Positions 10,610 to 22,300 of a DNA stretch of 64,000 nt are shown here, one piece after another. Origin of the DNA: Dipteris shenzhenensis (taxonomy: Eukaryota > Polypodiophyta > Polypodiopsida > Gleicheniales). Made by a program: the position numbers and the translations under genes. The notes under the pieces were generated by a model, which was given only the letters and a program-made list of their open reading frames with translations, ran no database searches and was not told the origin of the DNA. Position 1 is the stretch's first letter; every line of letters starts with the position of its first letter. The stretch lies in NCBI GenBank assembly GCA_047967505.1, contig CM106539.1; one strand, written 5' to 3'.

Positions 10610-11600
10610 TGTTAGGAAAAGAATCGCTTGCTACAACCAGCTCTTATGCATCAAAATAAAGATCTCATAGCACAAACTTGAATGGCAACTCACTCCTTGT
10701 GCTTATAGAGAGAACACTCCATATAGAGAGAAAGTACACACAGATGTGCATCCAAACAATCGTCTCATCCCTTAAATCTTTTGGCTTTCTATTCATGACG
10801 GGAATGCAGTGAACTAGTATAGGTCCGCATTTCGTTGATAGGCAGATTTCGAGGACCCCAATTTTGAATTTGCTAGTGTAGGAACCAAGTGGAACTGATA
10901 GTGTTGTACATCTTAGGTCATGTTTTGCATGCTAGGACTAGATGTTTATTTGCATGATGATAGAAAGTGATTGTTGATTGTGGAACTAGTGGTAGATAGG
11001 CTAGTGGAGGCACGGGTAAAGAGCGTGCAACTAAAAAAAGCAGTTGCACCTCCCCCAAAAAATAGCAATCACTATTTTCATGATAACTTTTGATCTGTAA
11101 CTCGGATTTAGGAGCTCTTTTTTTGTTGTTGCGAAGCTTAAATCAAGATATACAACTCTCTAGAAAAAGTCAGGGCATAAATCCACAGAAAACAGGGTCG
11201 AAAACAGAGAATACGGTAGGCAACTAGTTTGTGTAGACAGGCTCCTCCTATCTTGCAACAAGGATTGGACCTGTGGGAGAAGCACTGCCTAGCTTCAGTG
11301 CTCATCCTCTTGTCAGATGTTATGTATGCTTGTCTTTATGGAAAATAAACTTGAAGGATTTTCTATATTATGTTTGTGAATATTATGTTTCCAGCATAGT
11401 GCAGTCTAGAGAGCATGGGATGCTACAAGCTATTGAGAGGTTGATGAAATATATAGGTTATGGGTTCATTTGCGATGCTTTTATTGTGTTTGTGAATTGA
11501 AGAGATGTTATCGTGGTCACTTATAGTCCCTCAGTTTCTCTCATCACTGTTTTGGAGCCCTCAGTCAAGAGTTTCCTCGGGAGGAATTTCCGGTGACTGA
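10610..11600 (-). other. probable LTR start, then unassigned DNA
   Basis: Beginning at 10610 (plus strand TGTTAGGAAAAG) this should be the 5' LTR of the minus-strand copia-like element. No paired LTR or clear TG boundary was seen. The remainder to 11600 has no recognisable protein; the short open stretch at 11273-11500 (+) has no known motif. Confidence 0.3.
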
Positions 11601-11975
11601 GGAGAAGTACTCACGTCATGTATATAGCTGTTGTTGCAAGAGTGAGATGGCCCAATATTTTCCCAAGTTTCTTGGATGTGCCTAATGAGGATGCTTCTCA
11701 ATTTATCGAAGACCTGAAGTTCACAGCACTGCTAAAAGGAAAAGATAGACCCGGAGTTCTTTTGCAAATCCTAGGCTATTGTCTACAAGCTGAAGCTAGG
11801 ATATGGTTTCACAGTTTTTTCAAGATGCATTGCAAACACAGAATCGGGATGTTGAATATAGGAGGTAAAAGCAGCTTTTTTGGTCCAATATGCGTGTGCA
11901 AGGAATCCCAATCAGATAAGAGTTTTATAACTACCAACAAGCGCCCAATCATGAAGCGGGCTACTATCTGAATCG
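11600..11975 (+). pseudogene. Ty3/gypsy gag fragment
   Basis: The plus strand encodes PSFLDVPNEDASQFIEDLKF, then LQILGYCLQAEARIWFHSFF. This is the retrotransposon gag pattern of plant gypsy elements (F-x-G-x-x-x-E-D-A-x-x-F ... G-x-A-x-x-W-F). About 117 residues are open. It is cut on the right by a LINE 3' tail and has no protease or pol beside it. Confidence 0.7.
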
Positions 11976-11994
11976 CTTTGCTAAGCTGTGGCAA

Positions 11995-12155
11995 GAATGG
12001 AGTTGAGGTGGCATTTTCAGCCTCCACCTTGGATTTTTGTTAGCTCTTTTTGAGCTGGTTTTTATCTCATGAATGGCTTGATGTACTCCCGCATTAGAGC
12101 TTGCTCTTGCGGTTTTTATTCGTACTTAAGGAAGTAATCTTTTTGAGAAAAAAAA
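11995..12155 (+). mobile_element. LINE 3' UTR copy with poly(A)
   Basis: The plus strand GCATTTTCAGCCTCCACCTT, then GCTTGCTCTTGCGGTTTTTA, ends in a run of A near 12146-12156. This matches the minus-strand 3' end at 3108-3260 closely. It is a 5'-truncated insertion of the YADD-bearing LINE family and interrupts the gypsy gag remnant. Confidence 0.75.
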
Positions 12156-12189
12156 AAGTGCCCTCTACACCTTCCAAAACAGGGAACAA

Positions 12190-12545
12190 AATGATAGCTG
12201 GGGAGAACTTCCCAGCCTATGTAGATGACTCTTTCTTTTTTATATGAAACTCGGAATCTGATGTTTGACACCTTATGCAGGTACTTGATTTGTTTGGTCT
12301 TGCAGCTAGGCTGAAAGTTAATTTCACTAAATCCAAACCTCTACCCTTGCATCAGTGTGACTGGCATCACCTTTTGTAGCCTGGTCTTTTGCTGCCTCCT
12401 AATCAGATAGTGCGTCATTTGGGCTACCCCATTGGATGCCACAAGAGAGACTTTGGGTTTTGCAAAAGCTATATCATAAGATAGACTATTGAAAAATGTC
12501 TACTTGGCCTCTACATGTTGCAGTCTATTCTCATGGCGTATGTGT
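12190..12545 (+). pseudogene. LINE RT fragment with YVDD
   Basis: The plus strand encodes FPAYVDDSFFF, then LFGLAARLKVNFTKSKPLPL and IVRHLGYPIG. It aligns block by block with the minus-strand RT end at 3948-4361, with motif C reading Y-V-D-D rather than Y-A-D-D. Stops and at least one frame change are present. It starts about 35 bases after the poly(A) of the preceding LINE tail, so two truncated LINE copies lie head to tail. Confidence 0.75.
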
Positions 12546-13209
12546 GGTTTCATTTGCCCTTATTCCTTGGGGTCTTTTTCCGACATTGAGAAATTCATGT
12601 CCGACTCATGGCATCAGCAGCTCCCCATTGTGCTCCATACTCCCACTCAGCCCCCTCACATCCCTTCCTCTCTCCCTCAGCTGTCTGCTTCAACAGGCGA
12701 ACAAAGTCTGCTCCAAAACATCTGCTGCATCTTGGAGTTTGGAAAGTGCACCAGCAAGCTGCCATATCATATCTATTCATCTGCCTCTCAGAGCCTGAAA
12801 AGAGCGCCACATGCAGCTCTTCATAGCCTAGAAAATGCACCCCAACATTGGTGCCAACAACAGTCTGAATTTCAGGCATTCTAACCTGCATTTTTGAGAG
12901 CTACAGTCCTGTGTTTTCAGGCCATCTACACCTCTGTTTCAATACAGCTCCAAAGGCAGCGCTTCATTTCAATTGTCAAGTCTTCAAAAACAGCTCCAAG
13001 GGCTTCTGCAAATCGCATTTCCCTGTGCCTTGGATCTGCTCAAATTTGTTTCTACATTGGGGCCAGGAAATTGCAATTCATTGTGTCCCCATTCCCCTTT
13101 CCCGGAACGTTCCCGTTTCGGTACCCCAATTTCTAGAACGTTCCCAGTCCCTGGTAACTATGGGCGGGAGACCCAACTACCAAGCTTAGCAACTACCACT
13201 TGTCGAAAT
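12546..13209 (+). other. unassigned C/T-rich stretch with HSE-like sites
   Basis: No protein family is recognisable, although frames stay open because of the skewed composition. At 13104-13113 the palindrome GGAACGTTCC occurs, and at 13131-13143 TTCTAGAACGTTC, which fits the nTTCnnGAAnnTTCn heat-shock-element pattern. They lie just before an LTR-like segment. Confidence 0.4.
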
Positions 13210-13800
13210 TGTTGGGATAAGTATGGTCAAGGGCTTGCTCTATGGTGCATGTGTGCATCTAGGGGAGTCACATGTGTGTGTGTGTGTGTGTGTGTGTGTT
13301 GTAGAAGCACATCTAGTGCTATGAGGTGTCTAGTGTGTGACCTAAGTGATGATGTAAGCCAAAGGCCCCCACATGGGAGGTTCCTTTGATTTAGGCCAGT
13401 CCCGCTGATGTAGGGGCTGATTGCCACTGATATAGGGGAGGTGCCTACACCACCCTCTCTTTCTATAAAATGGAGGACATTCCTTCATTCTAATACACGG
13501 ATTTTGCCTCACTTGAGCTCTCTCTCTTTGTGCCATGATGCATCTCTTCTACCCCACACTCTTCTACATTGCTGGTAGGCTTTGGAGAACTCATTTTGGT
13601 AGTGCCACCTCATCATCTTCTCCATCACCTCCTTTTGAGCTTTCTTCTTCCTTCCTCTTCAGAAATGGCTTAGCTCTGTTCTCCTCATCCCTTGTGTCTT
13701 TTGCCAAGCCCTCCTAGCTGAAGACTCTACCCTATAGGGCGCTCTTCTAGCTCAAAGCATTTCCCCAGATATATATCACCCGCGCTGATCCAAGCAAGGT
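13210..13800 (+). mobile_element. LTR-like segment with TATA box
   Basis: It starts TGTTGGGATAAGTATGG, a typical LTR beginning. It contains a (TG) run at 13273-13299 and CTATAAAATGGAGG with the TATA box at 13464-13470, followed by a CT-rich leader with GAGCTCTCTCTC. This is the layout of a plant LTR promoter. No second copy or primer-binding site was found, so the right boundary is a guess; it may be a solo LTR. Confidence 0.5.
13464..13470 (+). promoter_or_regulatory. TATA box of LTR-like segment
   Basis: TATAAAA in the context TTTCTATAAAATGGAGGACATT. Transcription would be expected about 30 bases downstream, near the ATTCTAATACACGG segment. Confidence 0.5.
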
Positions 13801-14103
13801 TTGATGAAAAAACGCGCAATTCCGCCTATCTGCTCAACCATTGCCAAAGCCCTTCTAGCACAAGTTGGTCCATGTCTAGAGCCTGCTACTGGTGAATTTT
13901 AAAGGCCAATGCATGCTGGAGCAAGGAGAAATCAAGGAAAAGACAGTCAAAGAAGGCGCAGCTCTCCCAGACAAGAAGGCGCACTATCTCGCTTATGCTC
14001 TGTGTTGAAGCTACCTTGGTATTACGTGTTACCTTTACCTGGTCATCCAAGATTCCTTCACATGATCTGAAAATATATATTTATGTCGAAGGCATCCACA
14101 AAC

Positions 14104-15060
14104 TCACAGCTTGCACTTGCAGTACATCCATAGCATCAAGAGGCATATCCCGATGACTCTTTGCTCTTGCATTGGAATTGCTATAACAGGCTCTCTATCA
14201 AATACATCATCATCGGAGAGTGAGAAGGCCTCACTGCTCCCCTCCTCTTCATTATCATCCTCATCGTCCTCATACCTTGTTTGCACTGGCACTACCTCTT
14301 CATCAATATGGGATTGACATGGCTCATGCCTATCCTCCTGTCGGCCTTCAACATCTATGGGAATTTCTAAATCAGTCATGATGGTCTCTGCCTCATATAC
14401 TAGCTGCATGAATGCATCCCAAGCATATGTCTCTCCATCATGTTGAGCATCTATTACGTTCAAACGATCTTCTTTTTGGTTTGAAATATAAATCACATGC
14501 TTCTCATTTTGTTCAGCATAAACTAATTCTCTACTTCTTCATCATCATCCCCTTGAAGCATCTCTGGCTCCACTTCATGGGTCTCTACTAGATATGATTC
14601 CTCGTCTATGATTTGAGAGTCCAAAGTGTCATCAAGCACTCCTTCACCACCTTCAATAACCAACTCTGTAGCACCTATCATTGGCCATGGCAAAAAGTAT
14701 TTGTCACATCCCATCGCATCATTGGTCTCCTCTAATTTCATTACATCATATCCAATTGCATCATTGATATTACTAGCCTATGGAAATGATACGTCGGAAA
14801 GGAATCCACTGCTTGGTGTATAATTAAACAATTAAACACAGACACATCCAAAGAAGGCTTTACAAGCTTTGGTGCATAAGACCACTTCCCTTGTAAACTA
14901 GGCACATTGATCAAACCCAATTGATGCATTTCCACTGCTTGGCACGTGCAATTTCAACAGCTTCATAAAACTGACAAGGATTCTTCAATTCCACCTTCAA
15001 CCTGAGATCCGGCATGAGCCCAATAACAAATCTTTCGATCTTCAGTACTTCGAGTAGGAC
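14104..15060 (-). pseudogene. Ty3/gypsy gag and acidic region remnant
   Basis: At 14940-15055 the minus strand encodes KIERFVIGLMPDLRLKVEL, then FYEAVEIARAKQWK, a clear plant gypsy gag C-terminal block. Farther along, two open segments (14523-14741, 72 residues; 14104-14496, 130 residues) are very acidic (LQGDDDEEVEN; RYEDDEDDNEEEGS). They are in different frames, separated by stops. Their link to the same element is inferred from order and strand. No protease or pol follows; the LTR-like segment at 13210-13800 lies next and has the other orientation. Confidence 0.55.
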
Positions 15061-15340
15061 TTCAAGATGCAAAGAATCCTTTGAAGGAGACTCAAAGAAG
15101 AAAGGAGATCCTCTCCAAACTCTGAAAAAAGCATCTCTCCTGGCTGTAGCTGCTCTGGAGGATCCCTGCATGCTCGCCCAAATGGCCACCAATGTGTGTA
15201 TAGTATCAGTCCATATACTGGCCATAGACTTTGAAGGGTGAACCTGGGAACCCTCCATCGCCTCCGTTTATTTGGCCCTTCAAATCTTCCAAGCTGCAAT
15301 GCTAGCCAGAATCTCCCATGATGTGTCCACCGAGGCATGA
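15060..15340 (-). pseudogene. LINE C-terminal fragment fused to gag
   Basis: The minus strand reads SMASIWTDTIHTLVAIWASM, then DAFFRVWRGSPFFFESP. This resembles the end of the LINE at 3206-3577 (PVWQAITHML ... VTFFRVWRGSPFF). It runs in frame straight into the gypsy gag at 15055, producing a 115-residue open frame made of two unrelated elements. The fusion is a chance insertion product. Confidence 0.65.
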
Positions 15341-15825
15341 GCAGCTCTGGTGTAGAGGGCACTTTAGCCTTACCCTTGTCAGTAACCTTGGGTGGAGATG
15401 CAGCCAGCCAAGATAACAAAACCGTGACGTAGAGTATCATTGGGGGTTGCAACTGTAGGGGGAGGTTTCAATAAAAGCTGAGGGCTGCATTAGGCATCCT
15501 TCCTGGGAAAAACAATGCAACAACTTTTTGAGCCAAGCTCTTGACTGGGACATATAGAGCTTGACTCCAAACAAAAACAAAAACACGAAACTCTAGCATG
15601 GGTTCATCACCCCATGTTGATTAATCTTAGAAAACCCTTCTTGCAAAGTATCTGCAAAATGCTGTAGTTCAGGATCGAGGCATTGCTGCAACCAAAACTT
15701 GACGACGCATTGAGTCAAATTCTATAGGAAATATAGCCTTAGCAAACCCAGGCTACAATTAATGTTGTCCCTGCATGTCCAATGGGCATGAAGATCATAA
15801 CGTCTTTAACAAAATCCATAGTTAC
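15341..15825 (-). other. retroelement debris, unassigned
   Basis: No complete domain. One minus-strand frame reads FWLQQCLDPELQHFADTLQE, which could come from a gypsy gag, but it is too short to assign. It lies between two LINE pieces. Confidence 0.3.
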
Positions 15826-15935
15826 AATGATTTTTTATCCCCAAAAAAGAGACTTCTATTAAGTATGAAAAAACCTCCGAGGGCAAAGTGCAGTGGAAAA
15901 GTACATCATGCGTGGCTTCTAACATAGGGCTTGCC
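15826..15935 (-). mobile_element. LINE 3' tail copy
   Basis: Minus strand CCCTCGGAGGTTTTTTCATA, then CTTAATAGAAGTCTCTTTTT, is a diverged copy of the terminal motif seen at 3108-3194 and 12000-12155. It lies beyond the last exon found for the alpha-galactosidase gene. Confidence 0.65.
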
Positions 15936-16117
15936 CCATCTGGGCGAAATGGATCAGCTACTATTCAAAACTAGAAGCAGTAATAAAACACTTCTAACTG
16001 GGCCAGAGGAAGGTCTCCAAGGGAATGAACATCGAGGAGAGACTGATACAAAGATGTGTGTGAGTGTGCGTGCGCGCACACACACATGCACACATCCACA
16101 TTGGGTACACACACCTC

Positions 16118-16241
16118 CTTCCTACCCCCCTTCCTTGCCACCACGGAAAAGAAAGGAGTATTTTCACTTGACACACATCCCCTTCCTACCCCCCTTCCTC
16201 GCCACCACGGAAAAGAACGGAGTATTTTCAATTGACATCTG
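16118..16241 (+). repeat. 62-bp tandem duplication
   Basis: The unit CCTTCCTACCCCCCTTCCTY...GCCACCACGGAAAAGAAAGGAGTATTTTCA(C/A)TTGACA occurs twice in a row with a few differences. It sits just past the last recognised alpha-galactosidase exon. A (CA)-rich stretch lies just before it (16060-16110). Confidence 0.8.
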
Positions 16242-16286
16242 AATAGTTGTTACGATAAACACATTTAGGTGCTGTATGTTAATTAC

Positions 16287-16427
16287 CTCCCATAAGTCAC
16301 GAATTTGAACAGTAGTTCCGCTTTGTAACCCAAGATGCATCCACGTCGCTTTGATTACACTAGACTTATGCCTCTTATTCCAAAGTACAACCACCGTACG
16401 CCCGTTTGAGAGAGGGCCAGCCCATAC
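16287..16427 (-). CDS. alpha-galactosidase exon 14 (C-terminal domain)
   Basis: Acceptor GGAAG, donor GAG|GTAATT. Encodes [20 protein letters not shown], then a beta-rich stretch ending VQIRDLWE. The family continues about 30-40 residues to a C-terminal block. No such exon was seen between here and 15341, where LINE DNA begins. Confidence 0.93.
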
Positions 16428-17052
16428 CTTCCAGAGAGAATGATACATAAGCATGAAATACAAAGTTTAAACGTTCTTGTCAGTTCAAATTGTACGAACA
16501 CACTAACTGCAAATTCCTAATGTTGAAATAGGCAACGTACCTCTAACTTATTTAAGAAACCCTGTTTGCTCACTTTCTTCCCTTGAATTGCCAGAGAATC
16601 TGGACAGAAAAACACCACCATGGGTGTCATAGGTCCTCTATGTGGAATTGTTACGAACTGAAAGTAAGTTTTTAAAAACTCAATTGATAATATGTGTCGA
16701 TAACATCCTGTTATGTCAGTTCCACTGGAATGCATGAGCCTAACTTCTCAACATGCTTGGCACACTTTCTAGACAGATCCAGACCAGAAAAAGCTGAGGG
16801 AATAACAAGCTATACCCTTTTTTTCTGACCTCTAGAAGCAACGAAGTCAACATGATACAAAATAGTCCTCACTCCAACCAAGAATGTCAGAATACCTTGA
16901 TTTACTGCAATGACCTCTTTGTTGCTGAGAATTTCAAGTGTGTCCCCATCAATACTTGTGATATCACTTCCAATAAGGAGAGGAGCCTGTGCAGTATGCA
17001 TACGGATACATATAGTCAAAAGTGTAATATAGACTATAGCTACACAGACAAA

Positions 17053-17100
<48 letters not shown>

Positions 17101-19284
17101 GTCAAAAAGAGGAAAGAGAGCCCCTTAATAATCGATGATTGACGCTGGACAAGGTTCTTGCCTAAGAAAATTATCTTCCAAATGCTGATGTTTCTATAAA
17201 TGCAATAAAGACATGGGAGCCTGAAGGAACTGAACCTCCACAAACATATTGATTAATCAGATACAGGTGGAAGAGGATATGCTGGACTTGCATATTGTAT
17301 AAGAAGGGAATTTGAGGAAAGTGTTAAAATGCCAACGATGACCAATTCATGTAGCTATTTTTCCATAACACATCCCCTCTACCACGTGGGAGAGGATGGT
17401 AAAGCCGTTACAAAAAGGGAGGTATTGTTGTGAAAGGGTGCAGCGGATTTGTGAACAGCAAACTGAGGCAAAAGCCGCAAGCTCACAAAGGAGGAAATGA
17501 GATGGAGGGGGAGACACTTTGGCACTCAAAATCAGGAGAAAAACTCTGCACTGAAGCTGAGAAAAAACCACTCTTACAAGATGCTGCAAGAGGGAAGGGG
17601 AGGGGCCTATAAATAGGGCCCCAGAGCTACAGTGGGTCTGCTTATGTAGGCCAACCTGGTTCTACCCATAGTCAGCCTAACCTGACCCAAGAGGGTCGGT
17701 TCTGGTCGAGTTAACCCGAAAGGTTGAGAACCTGGTTGACCCTCAACCCCACCCTGTCCTGGCCGGCTCTTGGGGTGGCCTGATCGCAGATCAAACAGAC
17801 CCCCAGGCACCCCGAAACATCCCTGAACCTGGCTGTCTTCTGGCCGAGCTCATGCGTGGTACCCTGGTACAGGTCCACCATCCCCCTCCTGTCCTACACT
17901 GATCTATCTTCTCGTTGGGCAGGCACACCCACACAGCCCTCACTCCCACTGTACCTAAGAATTGCCATACTTGATGCGTTCAAATGACCAAGCAGCATCT
18001 AGACAAGCTCCAATAACAGTGGATGGCATGGAGGGAATGGACAGGAATGAAGAGGATGCAAGAATTTAGGTAAGGGTCTCAGAGGACAAAGGAGAAATAA
18101 TAATTCTGTGGATGCCATGATCTTCAAATATATGCATTTCCCCAGAAACGGGCAAAATCATATGCAGAATTACACAAGGGGAAAGCGTGGTAGACTATCT
18201 CATCATTCATTTTGAATTGTTCCATAAGATATATAGCTTTAAAGTAAGATAGAAAATGCCTGTCAGCTTTGATCTCATAGGAATTAAAGGAGAGATTCCA
18301 AAAATTCAATTAGGTATGAGAACACACTCCTCTAAATTTTGATGTCAGAAATGGGAGCTCCAGTAGAAGGAAAATCTCTCTTCTGCTGTTTTCTGGATTT
18401 CAAGAAATTGTTTGACATTTGCGAAGGTAGGAAGCTATAGGATAGAATGGTAGATTTGGAGTTCCCAAGGATATAGGAGAAACGACTTTGAAAGGTTATG
18501 ATTGTAGATGGCTCGGAGGGGGAAGAAAAAATAACCTTCATTAGTAACATCGGGGTAAAGCAAGGCTGCTACCTCTCCCCAAGGGATATTCATAAATGAA
18601 CCTGACAAAAGTAGACATGTAGGAAAAGGGATTTTGTTCACGTATGCCATTAACAACAGATGGAGATGAGGATTGTTGGTATGCAGCTATTAGATGGTTT
18701 AGCTCTCATGGCAAGTCCATAGACTTTCCCCCCCACATTACGCCTGATACACCATGAGATTGTTGCGTGTGCACATCCAACCGCCATTGGTCTTCCAGCG
18801 TTGCCTCATGCCACTTCTCTCTTGCATTCAGGGAGGATCACATCGCCCAGCTCAAGCTCTTGTTTATTGATTTCAGATTGAGACACGTTCCAATGTCCAA
18901 ACCATATGATATTGTCGAGATTGAGATTGTGCACTCAATGTGATTTGCATCGGAGGCTAAGGAGCATGAGTAATGAAATCCTCAAGCACTATGAGATCCA
19001 AGGCCGTTAGTATTTCCTAGACATAGTCGAATCATTAATCAAACCGGATAGTGCTCACTGCCCTGTTTGTGTTAGAGGTCAATAGACATCGCGATAGACT
19101 GATGATGCACACAGGTAGACAAGAACCCCAACAGTAGATGTGCTTAAGTTACAAGGAAAGCCTACAAAAATTGGACACTGTAGGCAGAGCTTCATGAAAA
19201 ATATCCAGGCTTCAAGGAAATTCTCTATGCACTCCTAAATGGCAGCTTTTTATAGACGTAAAATTTTGGTCACACAGACTTGAG

Positions 19285-19323
<39 letters not shown>

Positions 19324-22300
19324 CGCCCCCCCCCCCCCCCTCCAAGTAGGCATGCATATGTACACATGTGCGCCGGCAAACTCGCGATGGTGTGCACACG
19401 CACACATGCATGAATGTATGTATGTATATATGTGTGTATTGTATCTCTCTGTGTGTGTTATTCCCATGCCAATGGCCTGCTTCCTCCTTCGACAACAATG
19501 GAGTTTCAAGCCCGGGTTATAAGGCAGAATGTTTGATACATACTTGACATGCACAATGGTGATAAAATCAGTAAGTATGACAACTTATTTGGGGCCAGGA
19601 CCTTCATGAGAGCCCAAATGCTGAAATGTGAGCGGTACTCCTCTTTTGTCATCCCCCCATTTCCAATCTCCAACATGTCCGGATCTGTTTGGAGTCCGAA
19701 TGTTATTCAGACACATTTTGCATTATTCAAGGCCAGAGCAGGAAACAAAGATGGATTGGTAAAGAAAGGGTACCATTCCACCCTCCAGGACCAGAATACT
19801 GTGCCCACACATTATTCTGGTCAGCCTTAGATCGCATGCTGTCAAGCAATGGCGACGGTTATGTTATTAACCTTGACAGTATCGATCAGCCGAAAATAAA
19901 AATAATACAGAGCAACTGCCAAAATAAACAACGCACAAGAAATAACCACATTTTCCTTAGAAAGCTACCTACTCCAAGTGTCCTTTATATCTTGTGTAGT
20001 ACGCCAACTGTTACCGATGCTTGGGGCCCAAGTCGCAGGATTGTCCACGCCCCTTCAGTTCAGAAAATGAATAAGCCAATCCACTCCAAAAGTCCATTTA
20101 CTCATCACTTAAAATGTCTGATTGACAGCTGGTGAAGATCTTTAAAAAGGTGTATCTATTATAAGTGGCAGCCTCTATTGTGAATATTATCGATAAATCA
20201 ATATGTTTTGTATGTTCCACTTGCACTCAGGTTTTTCTTTCAAACAAGGTGTTGCTTAAAACTATTTGCACTCTTGGCTGAGTTTACAAGGAATGATTGC
20301 GCTATCTATCTATCTATACGTCTGTCAACTTACCATTCGCAGATTGAGTAGAACATGGACCGGCCTGATTTTAAAAGTGCGTCGCTCATCTTCTGAAATC
20401 TGAGAATCATCGAAGTTGTGAGGAAAACATCCCATTGTTCAATAATGGCCTAACGTCATGAAGCTCCTGAAACCAAAGTTAAGCTTACCTGATTTGAGGT
20501 GCAATATTCTCATTGTAGCAGTTGTCATACTTGAGATAGTCAATGCCCTGCACGAAAGCTCTATTCATCAGGTCGCACGTTTCCTCTTATTTCCTAGAGC
20601 TTGCTTCTTGCACTAGGGATATCCAAATCAACAGGTCTAATATTCTATTGGAAATGATGACAGTCTGCCAACCTTTCACCAGCCCTGACTCTTGCCACGC
20701 TTAAATGTCGTAGCTAGAAACATTGTAGGCTATTTAAAATGTTTCATGGAGTAATCCGCTACCCCTAAGGCCCACTTATGATAGCCCGGCTATTCAGCTC
20801 TCTCTGTTGGACCCCATAGCCCAGGTTTGTTCTCCATATTGGAGAAAAAGGGATATATTATATCTATGTATCTAACTCGAATGTGAGTGTGCGCGTTTTA
20901 AATCAAGTTACCCAAGCAGCAAACGTAGACGCATCTTGATCTTCATAGCCGAGAGAACCTGGTTGTCCTTGACAGGTACGGGTCCTGAAGTCAATTTTTA
21001 GGAAATTAGAAAGAAAGGAATGTCCAACAGCCCACTTTAAACCACATTATATGCGACGATAAGTTCAAGGTTGACCATCGCTCGATTGTGAAGGGACATA
21101 CTACCCGGCGGAAGAATAAATTCCAAGTTTGAGTCCTCTTTCGTGAACATATTCAGCTAGAGCTTGGATTCCCGATGGAAATGTGGATCTTCGAGGAACG
21201 AGAAAGCCCTGTGAATGACAACCGGGACTTTATGCATGACGACAATTTTGGCAAACGAATACATGCAAACTCGAAGCGCCTATGGGGTCACACAAGCAAT
21301 TCTACCGAATTTTGAGAAGTTCGCGAGTCTAAAATTACGTAGTCTTTTTCCTTGGCATCGGTGCCCGAGTAATGCTTGCTTCTGTCATGGTAAATGTGAT
21401 CGCTTGAGAGCTAAAACACAGCATTAAGTAAACATGAAAAATGTGTACGAAGACCGCGTCACGAAGAGGACGTCGGTGCTACACAGTGTTGGACACTGAT
21501 CACAGTACATCACCGTCTGAGCAATTGGAATTTGGATCCTTTGAGTTGATGACTTCCTGCCAGGGTAATTTGTGGGTAACCCGCCGATCGTGTTGTAAAG
21601 GGCCTATCTTAAAAGTTTCCTGACTAGTGACGATCATGCCACTCCGGGGTCTCGAACGTGATGCTATAAATGCTAATATTTCTGCATTGCATCTACAGAT
21701 CAACAACAACGCGTAACTCGGCATAGACACGGGTTGCAGCCCGCGCGTAGAGATTAAACGGTAATTGCACGTAAACACAGAGCTCATCACGTGCAGCATA
21801 GAGATTGAATGAATGTCAAAGCAATAGGGACGGCATGTTCGCATGATACCTGTTCGTCCCGCTCCATTTCCGCCCAACAATCATCTGCAGTGAAACGTCC
21901 GCCAGGAATTGAGAATGAAATGCCAGAGCGACGGGAGCCAAGTACGAGAGTAAAGTGTGTTGATAAGTAGCGCATGATGATGTACCATTAGTTGCGCAAA
22001 TGTCTCACCAATATTGATGTATTCATAGCCGAGAGCAGAAAGACCAGTGGAGACCATAGCGTCAGCTGCAATCCACAAAACGAGAACTAGCTAGCATGAA
22101 TGCGTGGGATTCACGGAGGCCAGCTACTTCGATCGTCGGGCTCACGCGGTGGTGCAGAATGGACACAATACGACTAAGTTTATGCGATGCAGACGGCCAT
22201 GATGGAGCGGACTAATCATACGAAGCGCAATATTGTCGCTTACCTGTGCTGCGGACAACACTCTCGGTGACGTTGCAAAAGAAGTGATTCCAGCTATTCC

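Larger units (their letters stand above)
16987..19601 (-). other. large alpha-galactosidase intron 11
   Basis: This intron holds a (TC) run at 17055-17098, a GC-rich patch at 17600-17830 without a recognised protein, and open but unassigned frames at 18332-18656 (-). A (CT) run at 19291-19320 is directly followed by a C run to about 19340. The intron is far larger than its neighbours (tens to about 700 bases), so one or more old insertions are likely, but no named element is visible. Confidence 0.6.

Noticed and set aside
16800-16850. Alternative exon GTCAGAAAAAAAGG between exons 12 and 13
   Set aside because: It superficially resembles the Q-G-K-K motif, but 16541-16599 provides that motif with correct borders and phase.
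17600-17830. GC-rich patch in intron 11 as an extra exon
   Set aside because: Its frames (Pro/Gly/Arg-rich) do not match GH27, and exons 11 and 12 join in phase without it.
20548-20592. 5' extension of exon 7 (reading [13 protein letters not shown])
   Set aside because: It is open and loosely resembles the family, but exon 6 already supplies the conserved residues and ends in TGG|GTAACT, joining 20547 in phase.
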